NCBI GenBank assembly: GCA_944474755.1
Contig: OX104113.1
Coordinates: 51,847,644 to 51,911,643, forward strand
Length of the DNA: 64,000 bases
Direction of reading: 5' to 3'
Source of the DNA: Limnoperna fortunei
Lineage: Eukaryota; Mollusca; Bivalvia; Mytilida; Modiolidae
Positions 44,897-56,626 of the stretch are shown here, piece by piece (within the stretch, counting starts at the first letter, position 1; every line of letters starts with the position of its first letter). The notes under the pieces were generated by a model. The model had not been told where the DNA came from. It made no database searches and worked only from the letters and a program-made list of their open reading frames with translations. A program made the position numbers and the translations under genes.

Positions 44897-45225
44897 TTGG
44901 GATCAATTACCACTGAAAGCGTCCTCTTAGAGCCACTTCGAAATTTTAAAACATTTGTTAGATACATTAGAATCGAAATAGCTTATTGCAAGTGGGCTTT
45001 ATGCCAATTAGAACATGATCAGACCTTATATGTGTCTTCATTATATACCAATATAAGGTCTGATCATGTTCTAATTCTCATAAAGCCCGCTCGCAATAAT
45101 CTATTTCTCAGATTATTTCTTAGATTATTGCGAGCGGGCTTTATGCAAATTAGAACATGGTCAGACCTTATATTGGTATAAAATGAAGACAAATATAAGG
45201 CTTGACCATATATTTCTTTGAATTA
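44897..45225. repeat. Foldback repeat with three copies of one arm
   Basis: Arms 45047-45103 and 45121-45179 are near-perfect reverse complements (GCGAGCGGGCTTTATG in the right arm) around a 17-nt loop. A third copy of the right-arm sequence lies at 44985-45031, also able to pair with the 45047-45103 arm. The block to the left (44915-45010) recurs at 38366. The open frame at 44897-45181 is a by-product. Confidence 0.85.
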
Positions 45226-45239
45226 ACAAAAGAGTCGAC

Positions 45240-45690
45240 GTAGTTGAAAACCAAGTTGAATTCTTCAAAGCATGAATTTCAGGATCTTCACAACAAACTC
45301 ATACCCAACTTAGAAGCACAATTAGAAGCCGAACGTAATGAGAGAATCAAGCTTGAGATGTGGGGACGTAAGTGAAACTTAATTATTCGCGGAATAAAAG
45401 GCAGCCCCGATGTGAGAGAGATCCCCAAAGCAACAAATAAACTTTTCAGGAAAGTTTCTTGAGAAGACTCTCGGTATGCAGAAGGAGCAGGTAAATACAA
45501 TGCTTTTTACCGCTGTACATCGCCTACATCCCGTGACCCTAAAAACCAGAATATAATTTTGAGATTATCAGATTTAATCGTTAGGGATGACATCCTTCAG
45601 GCCGCGCTGAAGCTTGAACCTGGCTCCGGTTACAGTGTTGTACCAGATCTTCCGCCTGGGCTAGCACGATTGAGAGGAGAGTTGAACTAG
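45240..45690 (+). pseudogene. LINE ORF1-like remnant (coiled coil plus L1-type RNA-binding part)
   Basis: Reading across two lesions gives L-E-A-Q-L-E-A-E-R-N-E-R-I-K-L-E, then a TGA, N-L-I-I-R-G-I-K-G-S, a frame change, then N-Q-N-I-I-L-R-L-S-D, D-D-I-L-Q-A-A and P-D-L-P-P-G-L-A-R-L-R-G-E-L. This order (coiled coil, L-I-I-x-G, I-I-x-R-F, L-P-x-x-L-A-x-x-R) is typical of L1-type ORF1 proteins, the RNA-binding partner of a LINE. Stops and a frameshift show that it is dead. It lies between the two copies of a local duplication. Confidence 0.72.
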
Positions 45691-45754
45691 GCCAATACAG
45701 AAATTATCACGCAATAATATCATAGTATAATGACTGTCCATTTTTTATGTTGTA

Positions 45755-46750
45755 CTGCATAGTAACCTACTTATTATACATACCAGTTCAACGTCAAAAC
45801 TAGCAAAACAATTAACAATATTCATGAACAGATACACGACTGCCAAATATGAGCAGAAATGCTTGTAAAACCATTGGTTGAACTTAAACTCAACATTCCA
45901 ATGCACAGAAAAAAGACTAGAGGTCTTAAGAAAAGAGATAGTTTTATATTTAAAAATTTGTACTTGATCAATTGTAGAAAAATCAAACAGTCAATTAAAT
46001 AATTTTAGCAAATAGTTCTTGCATACCAAAAAGCGTAAAACTTTATTCTTAACTGCACACAAGGTAAATAGAAAATATACATGTACATGTACATACCACC
46101 AAAAGTATAAATAAAATTAAAATAGAGAGAAACGCGTATTGTCATCAATTTAATTTAGGATATTAACGTAAACATTCTGAACATATATTACCAGCTCACT
46201 GAATACTGAAAAAAATACATATACAGTAACATTATATGCACGTGTAATAAAATGGCTTCTGTGTCAGAAATAAATTGACCAAAAATTTTGATGACAAGAA
46301 AATCAATTTATTTTCCATCAATAGATCAAGGAATTCCTTTAAATGACATCGGCTTTATATAGAAGTCTGATTAATATCCGATTTAAAATGAAATCTTTTA
46401 CTGTTATCTTTACCTAATCTCTTTTACCTAAAGGAAAATATGCAATCATGCAATTATTCAATCAATCAATCAATTAGCCAATCAAATCTTTTTCTTGCAA
46501 ACCAAGCAAAAACCATACCCATTTTAGAAGTCTTCTTATAATAAGACCCTTTTGTAAATGAAACAACTAAACTATAAATTCTATAGCTTGTGAAGAAGTT
46601 AATCACTAATTAAATCTTGAAAAAGATAAAAATTTGTCCAAAAAAAATAAATCAAACTACATTGTATTCAAACTACAACACCCTGTCCAGTGACAAGCAA
46701 CATCCAACAACTTCCATGTTTCTATTGTACAGATGACAAAAATCATCGAT
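45755..46750. repeat. Local duplication, copy B (partner 43022-44350)
   Basis: Same order of blocks as copy A, with a shorter middle part. The (ATCA)n tract lies at about 46440-46485. Same orientation, about 1.4 kb apart. Confidence 0.85.
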
Positions 46751-48567
46751 ACAAATCGGCTGTTTTGTGTGAGAAAATTGGACAAATCATTAGCATTTAC
46801 CTTCATTAAAAAAATTCGGACACTGTAACGCCTAACATTTTTTTGGTTTATTTAAATCATTTTCCAAGCTGAAAATACCTGTCTTCCACCTCGATTTCAC
46901 ACACAGTTAAGCTGGTATTTTAATGCATTAGAGAGTGCTAAAGCTAGGAGTCAAATGGTCTTATAGGCAGTCTCGAGGTTTTACTAATATAACAAAGATA
47001 ACACCCGAATATTTTATATATTTCTTTTTTTATAAACATGATACTTTCTACTGACATTGATTAAAATTATTGCACTTAATTTATCATAGATGTGAGTAAA
47101 CTGCAACTGGGCCATACTACTTCATTAAGTAATTTAACTTCGGGACATTCGATACTAAGCTAAAAAACCGTGTCTTGCTACTTTTATGTAAAAAGTAAAC
47201 ATCAGACGGGAACCAGCTTTTACTCATTGTATGACGTCATATTCAACTTCGCTCTTTAATTGAAACAAAGCGAAGTGGGACTTTAATAACCATAACTAGC
47301 CCTCGAATGATATTTTGTAGCTCCGGTATAGCGGGCTAACGTTAGTGTCGAACCCTGGTTTCTATGAAAAAACATATTTTACTGCATAAATATGAAATAA
47401 AACATGTAACAAAAATACAACAATAATTATTAAGTTGCATAATATGTGTGTTTATCTTCTTGTTATTTAACAAAGTTGATGTTTTTCAAGATATTTTGAA
47501 AAGGGAAAATAAAAAGGAACAATAGTTAACTTTTAAAAATAAAAGGTAAATATTAGGTGTGTAAAATTTAAGAATCATAAACACTCAAAGGGATTTCAAA
47601 GGTAAATATCATGCAACTTCTACTTGCTGAATAATGTATAATATATTTTTTTTAATTTTATATTTGCTAATATAACTTTCTGTTTAGGATATGTTTTTAT
47701 TGTTAATAATATTATTATTTCTTGACATAACTATATAACTCAGGTGCTAGTATTACTACTAAAGATTAAGGTCGAAATAAGTAGAAACCCAAGTTTATAC
47801 TCGTTTCGTACCATATCCATTTCGCCATTTCGTTAAAACAAACATTTTGTACCATTACCTTTTCGTACCATGTGTTTCATTTCGCTAAACGTTGTTTGTA
47901 AATCCCTCACACAGATTATTCACATGAATATTAAAGGAATATAAAAAGGGCCTTTTTCTGCCGTACATCCCAATTAGCCCATATTTACTAAGGTACCCTT
48001 TACCTCCACCCCCCCCCCCCCCCCCCCGTGATCAAAGTGTATGTCTGATCAGATTTAAGTGTGACTGAAAACGTACGTTACGACTTCCGCTTCTAATTGA
48101 CATTACCAAGTAAATTAAACATCAAGTCAGAAATGAATCAGATATACAGATTTCTTGCGTCTGTTGACGCTTTAAGCAAAAATTTATAAACAATAAATGA
48201 ATTACGGACATTTATGGGTTTAACCAAACAAATAATATGCTGTTTACATAACTATGAAGAAATAAAAAAGTTACCTGTATTTGGAACATAAATAGCCCTT
48301 ATATGATGGTATCTCAAATGAAGACAAACTAGTGACGGTTGTACGTTTTTAATGTTTAACCCTCTAGAAAGTTATTCGTGGTACTTATTAATCAACAGGA
48401 TGCTGATTACATCATCTCCGTCCTTGTACATAATTTTATCAACTTATTTTAAGTACTTATTACTTATGTACTATTTAAAATTTTGCATTATTACAATCAA
48501 GAAATACTCGCGAAACATATAATGTTTGTTATGTATTTCTGATGACTGTTTCAGTTTTCTTTATGTA
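46751..48567. other. Gene-free stretch with a C19 run
   Basis: No coding signal. An uninterrupted run of 19 C lies at 48009-48027. A GC-richer patch at 47220-47360 contains GGTATAGCGGGCTAACGTTA; its nature is unknown. Confidence 0.45.
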
Positions 48568-48785
48568 AGAAATAATTCACGGAGGCTGTGGTTTATCATT
48601 GTTTTACCACAGGGTGACCATTTATGTCGTATTATTTTATCCCGAGCGATAGCGAGGGATAAAATAACGGTGACCATTTATGTCGTATTATTTTATCCCG
48701 AGCAATAGCGAGGGATAAAATAACGACATAAATGGTCACCCCGTGGTAAAACAATGATAAATCACAGCCTCCGTGAATTATTTCT
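48568..48785. mobile_element. Foldback element with internal 56-bp duplication
   Basis: AGAAATAATTCACGGAGGCT at 48568 faces AGCCTCCGTGAATTATTTCT at the right end (48766-48785), and pairing continues for over 60 bp on each side. Within it, a unit starting GGTGACCATTTATGTCG and containing ATTTTATCCCGAGC and GCGAGGGATAAAAT occurs twice (from 48613 and 48669, period 56), so alternative foldings are possible. No target duplication was confirmed. The open frame at 48526-48708 is spurious. Confidence 0.85.
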
Positions 48786-49095
48786 ATTCTAATAAGACAA
48801 TTCGAGTACATTTATATTATTTTCGTACCTATAGAAAACATCATTTCCGCCATAAACTGGCTGTTCCGTCAATGTAACACACAATATACCGGTATTGCAA
48901 CGGATAATTATAGCGCGTGTCGCTATTTATAAGATTTATACGTCATATGCAATAGCTTTCCGGTGGGAGTTACAGTTTTGTAATTGGAACAGCCTTTTAA
49001 AACACGCCCTTCTCGGCGCGTGTTGCTCATACATAAATCATTTATTTTACCACAGTTGTTGTCTCAAAGCCTTTAAAGCACGTCGTATTAGAATT

Positions 49096-49258
49096 AAGGA
49101 TTGTTTTCAATTGCTGGTTAGATTATTGGATGTAAACGACTTTGGGTCGATTTACGCTGAATAAACCGCGAAGCGGCGAAGGGGTTTATGTTGCAGCGTA
49201 AATCGATCCAAAGTCGTTTATATCCAATAATCTAACCAACAATTGAAAACAAACCTTA
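49096..49258. mobile_element. Foldback element with arms of about 65 bp
   Basis: AAGGATTGTTTTCAATTGCT at 49096 faces the reverse complement at 49239-49258. Arms run to about 49160 and from about 49193, with a few mismatches, around a short GC-rich loop that contains CCGCGAAGCGG. It lies 310 bp from the previous foldback. The open frame 48895-49164 overlaps the left arm and is not a gene. Confidence 0.83.
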
Positions 49259-49642
49259 TATTTTAAATTCAATTGTAAAAATGAAGTAACAAGAACAATA
49301 TTGTACAAGTTATCAAATAATATTTGCAATTCACAATTTTAGAGTCGTCACTTGTTGTCTGCGGAAGAATTCATGTATAGTCAACGTCATCAATACATCT
49401 TATTATGACGTCAAATCAGTCACGTGCTGAAAAAACAAGTTAGGTTATACGAAATAACCAACTTTGCTCATGTATTGAGTATTTAAAAGAAATTAAAATA
49501 TACACGTTTATCTTGAAAAGAAGCCAGGCAAATAAATAAATGTAACATTTCTAACAGCAATGAACAATAACATAGACATTTTCGTTAAATCTATATATTT
49601 GATATTTAAAGTGGTGTATTTAGTGAAGTTGACAATTTGTAT

Positions 49643-49870
49643 CCTCGGGTGGTCGAGTTAAGCAATCTATTTAGATAAATGAAGTGTCGACACTGGGGTT
49701 GTGTGTTCGAGCCGGACTTTGAGTTGGGTGTGATCGACTCCAACTTTTATTGAATACTGTTGTCAGCTTACCACCGGAAATTTTGGATTCTACGGCTGTC
49801 GTCCGCTCAACAAAATTATAGCTGAAATGAGGAAAGTGGTATAAATCCTAATTGTAACAAACAAACAAAC
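49643..49870 (+). mobile_element. Degenerate SINE copy
   Basis: Head CCTCGGGTGGTCGAGTTAAG, B-box-like GTGTTCGAGCC, then GTGTGATCGACTCCAACTTT, CGTCCGCTCAACAAAATTAT, AGCTGAAATGAGGAAAGTGG and tail CAAACAAACAAACA. Confidence 0.85.
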
Positions 49871-50916
49871 ATATTATCATGATTATATGACTACAAAGGT
49901 ACATAATAGTCCTATCACTTTTATTAGGAAATTGAAATTAATTGTCATAAATTGCTGAGTCTTGAAAGATATTAATAAGATATACAGAAATACATGTAAG
50001 CAATATACACACACAATATCAGTACTTATGGGATAAGTTCCATTTGTGAAAATAGTCTAGTACTATTCCTTTAACAACCAATAGGAATTAATCATATTCG
50101 GACTAAATTGTATTCTCGGTTTACTTTGAGAAGATTGGCTGTAAGATTGATAATGATTGTTAAAACAACTATTTTAATGGACTTTCGATTGAATGAAATT
50201 TAGCTAAGACCAACTCCATCTAGAAGGACAATCGATAACAATTGTCAAAACTATTTGGATGGATTCTTGATTGAGTGAAACATGGCTTGGACATATTCAA
50301 TCTACAAGGGCAATTAAAATTATTGTTCGGTTAGTTGATTGTTACTGATGACGTCAGATTGTAACAAATACTTATCTATTTAAACGTTGATGGAGAGGGA
50401 ATTTTTTGGCACTAAAATAATGTTGCTGTGTCCATATCCATACACTTACCTCCGAGATTACTTTCCGACCATAGGCAGAAATAACCGAAGTGATCCGATT
50501 GATAATTATAGGTCTCCGGACGGATACATGTACGTACACGTCATATTTTTGGTCCGGGTCTCTATAACTTAAGGTTCTCCCGTATAATAATGGGTCAGCC
50601 CAATTTACGTATCCGGTTAGTTTTTGTCTTATTTGTTTGAAATTTAACATGATAAAAAATAAATGAAATAAGAACAACGTTAGTTTCTACTTGATACATC
50701 CTATTAATTTCGTAAGTCAAGCTGAAGTTTATCTTAAAGAACATAACTTGGGATAATTCTTAAACGACCTCCGAGAACACAAACACTATTAACACTATTA
50801 TCACTATTTGAACCCATACAGTATATAAGAATTTAAGTTATTGTGTAGAACTTCTAACTCGGAAAGTTCTAACGATATCCCAGTAATCCACTTTATCATC
50901 CATGAAAACTGATACA
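49871..50916. other. Gene-free stretch
   Basis: No coding signal recognised. The overlapping open frames on both strands at 50372-50677 show no domain. Confidence 0.45.
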
Positions 50917-52495
50917 AATCTAAATCAGTTATCTATTTCTGTCTGGAATATACATGGTCTAGGATATAAATTAAATGATGAATCACTTTTAGAGAAAATA
51001 AATAGGACATAAATATTCTTATAGAAACTTGGACGGGAATTGATAAGAAAGTGTCATTACCAGATTTTATATCTATCTCGAAAACTAGAAAAAAGAAGAA
51101 ATCTAAAAGAAATAGTGGTGGCATAATTTTATTTTACAAGTACATTTTGGCAAAGGTATAAAATATAAAAAAATGGAACACATTCTGAAAATAGATTCGG
51201 GATGAATTTGGATAAAGAATTCTTTGGTTTAGATACAGATTTATATGTGTGTTCAGATTACATACAACAATTAATTCCAATTATTATGAAAATTACGTTC
51301 AACTTGAATCTTTAGAGAACGAAATAACAATTTTGTCTAATTACGGATAAATTCTCCTGATATGAGATTTTAATTCGCGCACTAGGAATTATCCGGATTA
51401 TGTAGTTAATAATCCTTTATTTGCGAAAGTTAATCCTTTATTCGTTAATGATTCATTGAATGTGAATTATTTTAGTGAAAAGATATTCTACCTAGAAATT
51501 ATCTCATTGATAATGTTACTTAAAGAAATAACCAGCATAGAATATGCAATAATTATGGAAACAATTTATTGCAAATATCCTCTAGACTCAGAATTCTAAA
51601 TGGCAGATATATGGGAGATTCTTTAGGTTTCTTTACAAGATTAACTGCCAATGAAGTAAGTTGTGTTAACGATGCTGTAATGAGTGAAAATCTTTTACCC
51701 TCAGTTATCTATTTGATTACACAAGACTTTTAATCTGATCCCACTCAAATTACAGTGATATTAAAATGTAATATCAAAAATGAAAAACCCAAATTCTCTT
51801 CAATAAGTTCAAATTGAAAACAGAAGTTGAAGGATTTAAATGGTTGGTAGATTCAAATAACAAGATTATTGGTACTTTATCAAGTTATAAAGTGAAAAAT
51901 TATATTATAACCTATGAAAGAAACTCTTTCTTAGAAGATCAAAAAGGGGGGGATGAAGCCACAGAAGTTCTGGATTGAATATTTTTCGATATAGCAAACG
52001 AGTCGTGTAAACTGGTTAGAAATATAAAACCTATACAAAAGAAGAAAATTATAAAACAAAAGTGGTATGATTATTCTGTATATGAACAAAAGAAAACTCT
52101 TAATTTTATTACTAATCAAATTAGAAAAAATTCTTATGATAATAGTCTTAGACGAAGGTATTTCTACCATTTAAAGTCTTTTAGAAAAAATGTAAAACAA
52201 AAAAGGTCATTTAAATTAAAACTATTTGAACAACTTTCAAACTCCCTAGAAAATAATCCTAAAGAATTTTGGAACCATGATCAAAATGATGAGCAACAGG
52301 AAGGTATTGAGGAACTCTTAGGAGATATTGGTAGAACAACCAAATATCAAGAAATCTATTATAAAAAATATATATATATATAAATAAAAAGAAACTTTAT
52401 ATATGTTTTGTAGATTTTAGACAGGCTTATGATTATGTGTGGAGAAATGGTTTACTTTTTAAACTAGCTAAAAGTGTGTAACGGAGTTCGTACCT
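50917..52495 (+). pseudogene. Truncated, broken non-LTR retrotransposon (endonuclease to start of RT)
   Basis: Pieces of a LINE polyprotein appear in order but in shifting frames. I-S-V-W-N-I-H-G-L-G (50935) and I-L-I-E-T-W-T (51017) are the start of an APE-type endonuclease. D-F-N-S-R, needing a frame change, lies near 51370. R-I-L-N-G-R-Y-M-G-D-S-L-G-F-F-T follows near 51591. A long Lys-rich linker (about 51960-52380) has K-Q-K-W-Y-D-Y and N-P-K-E-F-W. Finally V-D-F-R-Q-A-Y-D-Y-V-W-R-N-G-L-L (52409) is the first RT motif, after which homology stops. It is a dead, internally deleted copy; the clade is not determined. Confidence 0.82.
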
Positions 52496-52766
52496 TTGTT
52501 TGCAATTGGGCATCTGAATAAATCACACTATCAAAGTTCATAGTTCATTACAATCTATGTCGCATACAGTGTCGCAGAATATACCCTAAATTACATCCAA
52601 ATTACTCCAAAATTTCGTAAAATTACGTAAAACTGAAACAAAAAAAGACACAATATCTGTTTATATGTCAATAAAGATATTATTATTATTTATTATAATT
52701 ATTTTCCAGGAACCTTACGTTTTCTTACCATTTTTGAAATATATTTTACATAATGCATGACTTATA
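52496..52766. other. Gene-free stretch
   Basis: AT-rich, no signal seen. Confidence 0.4.
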
Positions 52767-53195
52767 TTGGTGAGACACTATGTTATACACTCCATATGGA
52801 TGTGCATGTCTGTCCGTCCCTCTGTGCCTAGGCTAGAATCAGCAGCCTCTGACAGTGCTTCCAGGCACGTGATCCATAGTATTACTACTTTACAATGCAA
52901 TCACTTAGTCACCTTAGCTGGCAGTAAATTTCATGATCTGAAATTAATTTGCCATTTAAACATGTGGACTGCTAAAGTATTCAGTATCCAAGAAGCCCTA
53001 AGTTTACTGCTCACACTTTTACTTTACTATAAGGAACAATCTCAGGTTTTGTCTAGACATGCACATGATATTGAAATTGAAAATACACCTTTTATCATTG
53101 CTGAGAAGAGTGAGCTGAATTATCAAGTTGTGTTTCATCAGTCAACTTGGAAATTTCTGGCATATACATGTACATTAAGTTTTGTATTAATTTAA
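52767..53195 (+). CDS. Unrecognised open frame, 142 codons (doubtful)
   Basis: This is an unusually long open frame for such AT-rich DNA. It opens at a TTG; the first ATG is some residues further in. The protein has a Leu-rich hydrophobic stretch (A-L-S-L-L-L-T-L-L-L-Y-Y) and a hydrophobic end. I recognise no domain. Its first third overlaps what may be a decayed SINE head on the minus strand (CACGTGATCCATAGTA at 52867) and a GTCCGTCC motif, which argues against a real gene. AATAAAAC follows the stop closely (53198). Confidence 0.2.
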   Translation: MVRHYVIHSIWMCMSVRPSVPRLESAASDSASRHVIHSITTLQCNHLVTLAGSKFHDLKLICHLNMWTAKVFSIQEALSLLLTLLLYYKEQSQVLSRHAHDIEIENTPFIIAEKSELNYQVVFHQSTWKFLAYTCTLSFVLI

Positions 53196-53894
53196 AGTAA
53201 TAAAACAATTAATAACCATGTAAATTTGTATAATTAAATTAAGCATGATGCATTTAAATCAGTCATGTTATGTTATATTATATAAATATGTAAACATAAT
53301 TGCAAAATAAAAATAAAACATTTTGTATCACAGTCCATGTGAAATTAAAGTTCAGTCAGTAAAACATGATTGTAGTATAAATTATAATTAACAGAATGTT
53401 TTTTACATGTTTGCAGATATACATAATTGGAGTTTCTGGATGGATGATTTATGATTTTTCTGATTACTGCTGGTCACTGGTGCATTTACTTCTGGTTACT
53501 ATTGCATTGTGTGCAACTACGACAGAGTGAATCAACTACTTGTTCCACTGGAGATGATAGCTGCTTGTTTCCCCAAAGTGATGTCTTGGGAATTCCTTAG
53601 AGAAAAAAGTGTGAAATACTGAATAACTGAAAATTATTTTGTGTGACTGGTCTATTTCATGGCGTTATCTGTCAATGGGAGGACATTCTTGTTGTGTTGA
53701 ATTAAGTATTTATCTTGTACACCAGTTATTTTTATTAAATTGATTTTATTATTAAGGGGTATTTTAAGAGAGCAACAGAAAATATTTATTAACAACATGT
53801 ATGACTGACTTAACACTTCTGTATGGTTAATATACACACATTCCATTAAACATTTATTTCAAGAGACTTAAATTGTTTAGTGCCTTTTATTAAT
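53196..53894. other. Gene-free stretch
   Basis: No coding signal. Confidence 0.4.
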
Positions 53895-54095
53895 TGTTCA
53901 GCTATTCATGTACTGTGGCATTTTTTATTGTGGAAAGGCATCTGGTGAAAACCCAACACCTAACATATGAAAACTGACAATCCATGATGCCATTATATAT
54001 GTGTGGGTATCTGTCAGTTACTCTTGAGGGTACCCATCTGTTATCCACAACTCCACCATCAACACTGAGTGGAATTTGATGAGTCTTAGCGCCAG
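53895..54095 (-). mobile_element. Strongly degenerate SINE copy
   Basis: TCAGCTATTCATGTACTGTG, GAAAGGCATCTGGTGAAAAC and GAAAACTGACAATCCATGAT follow the SINE body in reverse orientation with many changes; CATCAACACTGAGTGG marks the head side. Confidence 0.6.
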
Positions 54096-54644
54096 TGTGC
54101 AACTAATAGTTAACATTTTGATCGAAATGATATTTGGGGTTTTAGGGGTTTTCTATAGAAAACATGGATTTTGACTTTGGTTTAGTACTAATTTTAAGTA
54201 ATCAACTCCTCCTAAAGTTTTCAGTCCAGATCTCTTTATGGTAACAAAGCAATTTGACATTTATTGAACGTGTGCATCTTATTATGATGGAATTGGTCCT
54301 TGTTTGTTGAAATAAAATAAAATGTTGCACAGAATGGTTATAAAAAATTGACCGGTATATAGAACGAATCATCCCCCTTCCCATCAACATGAAGCAAACG
54401 TGGACTCCGAACCCCTGATTTTAGATGATGTTTTTGTACATGTTAGTTTTTTACCGTAACTTTCACAAGCATATAGGTTTTTCTGTGTTTACAAGTTATG
54501 GCAACAAGAGATGTGGTCTATTGATGATTATTGTTTGCTTATCGTTTAGCTATATTCAGGACAGAAATATGGTCTATAAAAAAGAATGTTTACCAAAAAA
54601 TAATGTGGACGATAAGAAAAATAAATAAAATATTGTGTACATTT

Positions 54645-54870
54645 GGGCCTCAGAGGCCAATTGGTAAAGGTAGTTCCTCTATTATTGACTGAGATTGAGA
54701 GTTTTATTCTCACTGCAGGCAGGGTGCACTCGACTCTAATTTTTAATTGACAAGGATTGCAAGTTTTCCTACCGCGGGTCGGAGTTTTCTTTAGGTACTC
54801 TGGCTTCCTCCCACAATAAAAACGGGACGCCATGATATATCTGAAAGTGGCTTTAAACACCATTTAAACA
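54645..54870 (+). mobile_element. SINE copy, near full length
   Basis: Head GGGCCTCAGAGGCCAATTGG, then TCTCACTGCAGGCAGGGTGC, GACAAGGATTGCAAGTTTTC, GGTACTCTGGCTTCCTCCCA, AATAAAAACGGGACGCCATG and GAAAGTGGCTTTAAACACC. ACATTT on both sides may be a short target duplication. Confidence 0.9.
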
Positions 54871-56033
54871 TTTTAAAGTTTGCACATACAGGTCAAAATA
54901 CCGTCTCTTTCAAATTTATTGCATTATACTAAAGGAGGGGCAGGATCTCTGAGTGTTGAGGTACTTAATCAATCGTACAACAAATCGGGGAAAGGGTTTT
55001 AATTTCCAATAAAGTGAGGTTCACATCCCATGGCTATATGTTTGAACATTTCTTTCTGATGGACTGTAAAAATAAGTTATTTCCCTGAGGTTCGTAAGCC
55101 CGCTACGGTCTGCCGTCAGCTTTTCATATTACATTGTATTACCAGACCTCCCCCTTACAAACAGTTATTGGTTGACCATTGGGAATCGTCCCAGCAATTG
55201 TTTTATCACTATAATTGATTCGAGCTTAATCAATTTTTAATACTACCAAACTGCAATTATTATAAGGCGTGTATACAAACAGGTGCAAGTTTTTAAAATC
55301 GCTCGTGGGGTAAGATGTATCGATTTTTGTGTAAATCCGTGTACTAAAATAACATGCCAAAAAACTTCTGCATCCGCAGTTTAGATTTAGGGAACAATGC
55401 CATGATAAAGCCGAAAATGTGGAAGTGAAATCAAAAATCCTATTTAAAGGTATCAAATTACTAAATAGTTGCAATTTCAAGTGTTTGATTTTGTTTTTAT
55501 TTTATTCTTTTTGTGGCGAACATATCATTCTCCGAAAATTGAACAGAATAATAAATAAAAAATTCCTTCATAGAATTAGTTTGAATCTATAAAAAATAGA
55601 AAAAGAGGCTAACTAGAGTTGTTCTGTTAATGAAATTAATTTATATAGATGTGCATGCTTATCAGTCTGAGGGTCGGGAGGACATTTTTCGGGACGCCTG
55701 GATTGGGCATTTCTTTGAACCGGAATTCGAATTTTGTGAAAATTTAACCGGGAATTCTGGATTAAAACGTAAGCGAGATTACAGAAAGAGCACATTTTTC
55801 GCAGGAAATTCGGGATATAAAGTAACTGGAATTAATTGTTATTGTTTAATAAATGTCAAACCTTATTTGAGCACAAAATAAAATTTTATTCATACTTACC
55901 TACCCATCTCAGCTCACTGGTAGGGGAACAGCAAACAGACATATTTAAAAGTATATATATGGCCTAAGTGTCATTTTATCTTATTCAATTACAATGCAGA
56001 ACTTGTTGTTCGTTTTTAATAATAAAATAGTGT
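54871..56033. other. Gene-free stretch
   Basis: No convincing gene. The open frame at 55630-55881 includes a GGAATTCNGG-rich patch like that near 56240, suggesting repeat sequence. A weak SINE-3'-end-like string lies at about 55396-55450. Confidence 0.4.
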
Positions 56034-56041
56034 GAAAATTA

Positions 56042-56139
56042 CATCCTCCCAAGTCAGGGGTTCTGAGTCCGCGTTCGCTCCATCATCAGGGGTGATGATG
56101 GAGCGAACGCGGACTCAGAACCCCTGACTTGGGAGGATG
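56042..56139. mobile_element. 98-bp perfect palindrome (47-bp arms, 4-nt loop) with 8-bp target duplication
   Basis: Arm 1 (56042-56088) starts CATCCTCCCAAGTCAGGGGT; arm 2 (56093-56139) is its exact reverse complement; the loop is GGGG. GAAAATTA lies directly on both sides (56034-56041, 56140-56147). This is a minimal foldback element with a clean 8-bp duplication, in the size range of hAT and similar transposases. A diverged half-copy (GTGGACTCCGAACCCCTGAT) lies at about 54401. Confidence 0.93.
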
Positions 56140-56626
56140 GAAAATTATGTCAAATTAGTATATAGCAACTTCAGGTTGATATACTTTTCAATATTAACAA
56201 CATGTTGACAATTTTTTTTATTAACATTGTGATTTTCTCGGGAATTCAGGAAAATGACATTTTATGACCAGGAATTCGGGAATTCGTGATGATGACCCCT
56301 TCTCCCCTACCTCCAGTCTGCATTTATTAATTAATTTATAAAGACGTGCATCGGCGATTTCCCTTCATTTAGCGGTGTAAACGAATTGTACTGTTAAAAG
56401 ATCTTGCATTTATTTCTATAAACAAATTATTCCTTAAAATAAATAAACAGGTGTTTCAACTAAATTACCGGCAGTTAAATTCTGTATGTAGTACTATATT
56501 AAAAGATGGTAAACTGTCCTGCCGTAATAGTATTTACACGCATTATGTTTATGTAAATTCTGTATGACAAATTAGGAGTGTAACAGAAACTGTGATGTAG
56601 ATTTTTTAACAACGAGGAAAATATGG

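Noticed and set aside
48526..49164. Open frames of 60 and 89 codons
   Set aside because: They run through the arms of foldback elements and have no protein features.
50372..50677. 101-codon minus-strand frame overlapping a 61-codon plus-strand frame
   Set aside because: No recognisable motif, no splice logic, and both strands are open equally.
55630..55881. 83-codon open frame from ATG-like start
   Set aside because: No domain; it includes a GGAATTCNGG-rich repeat also seen near 56240.
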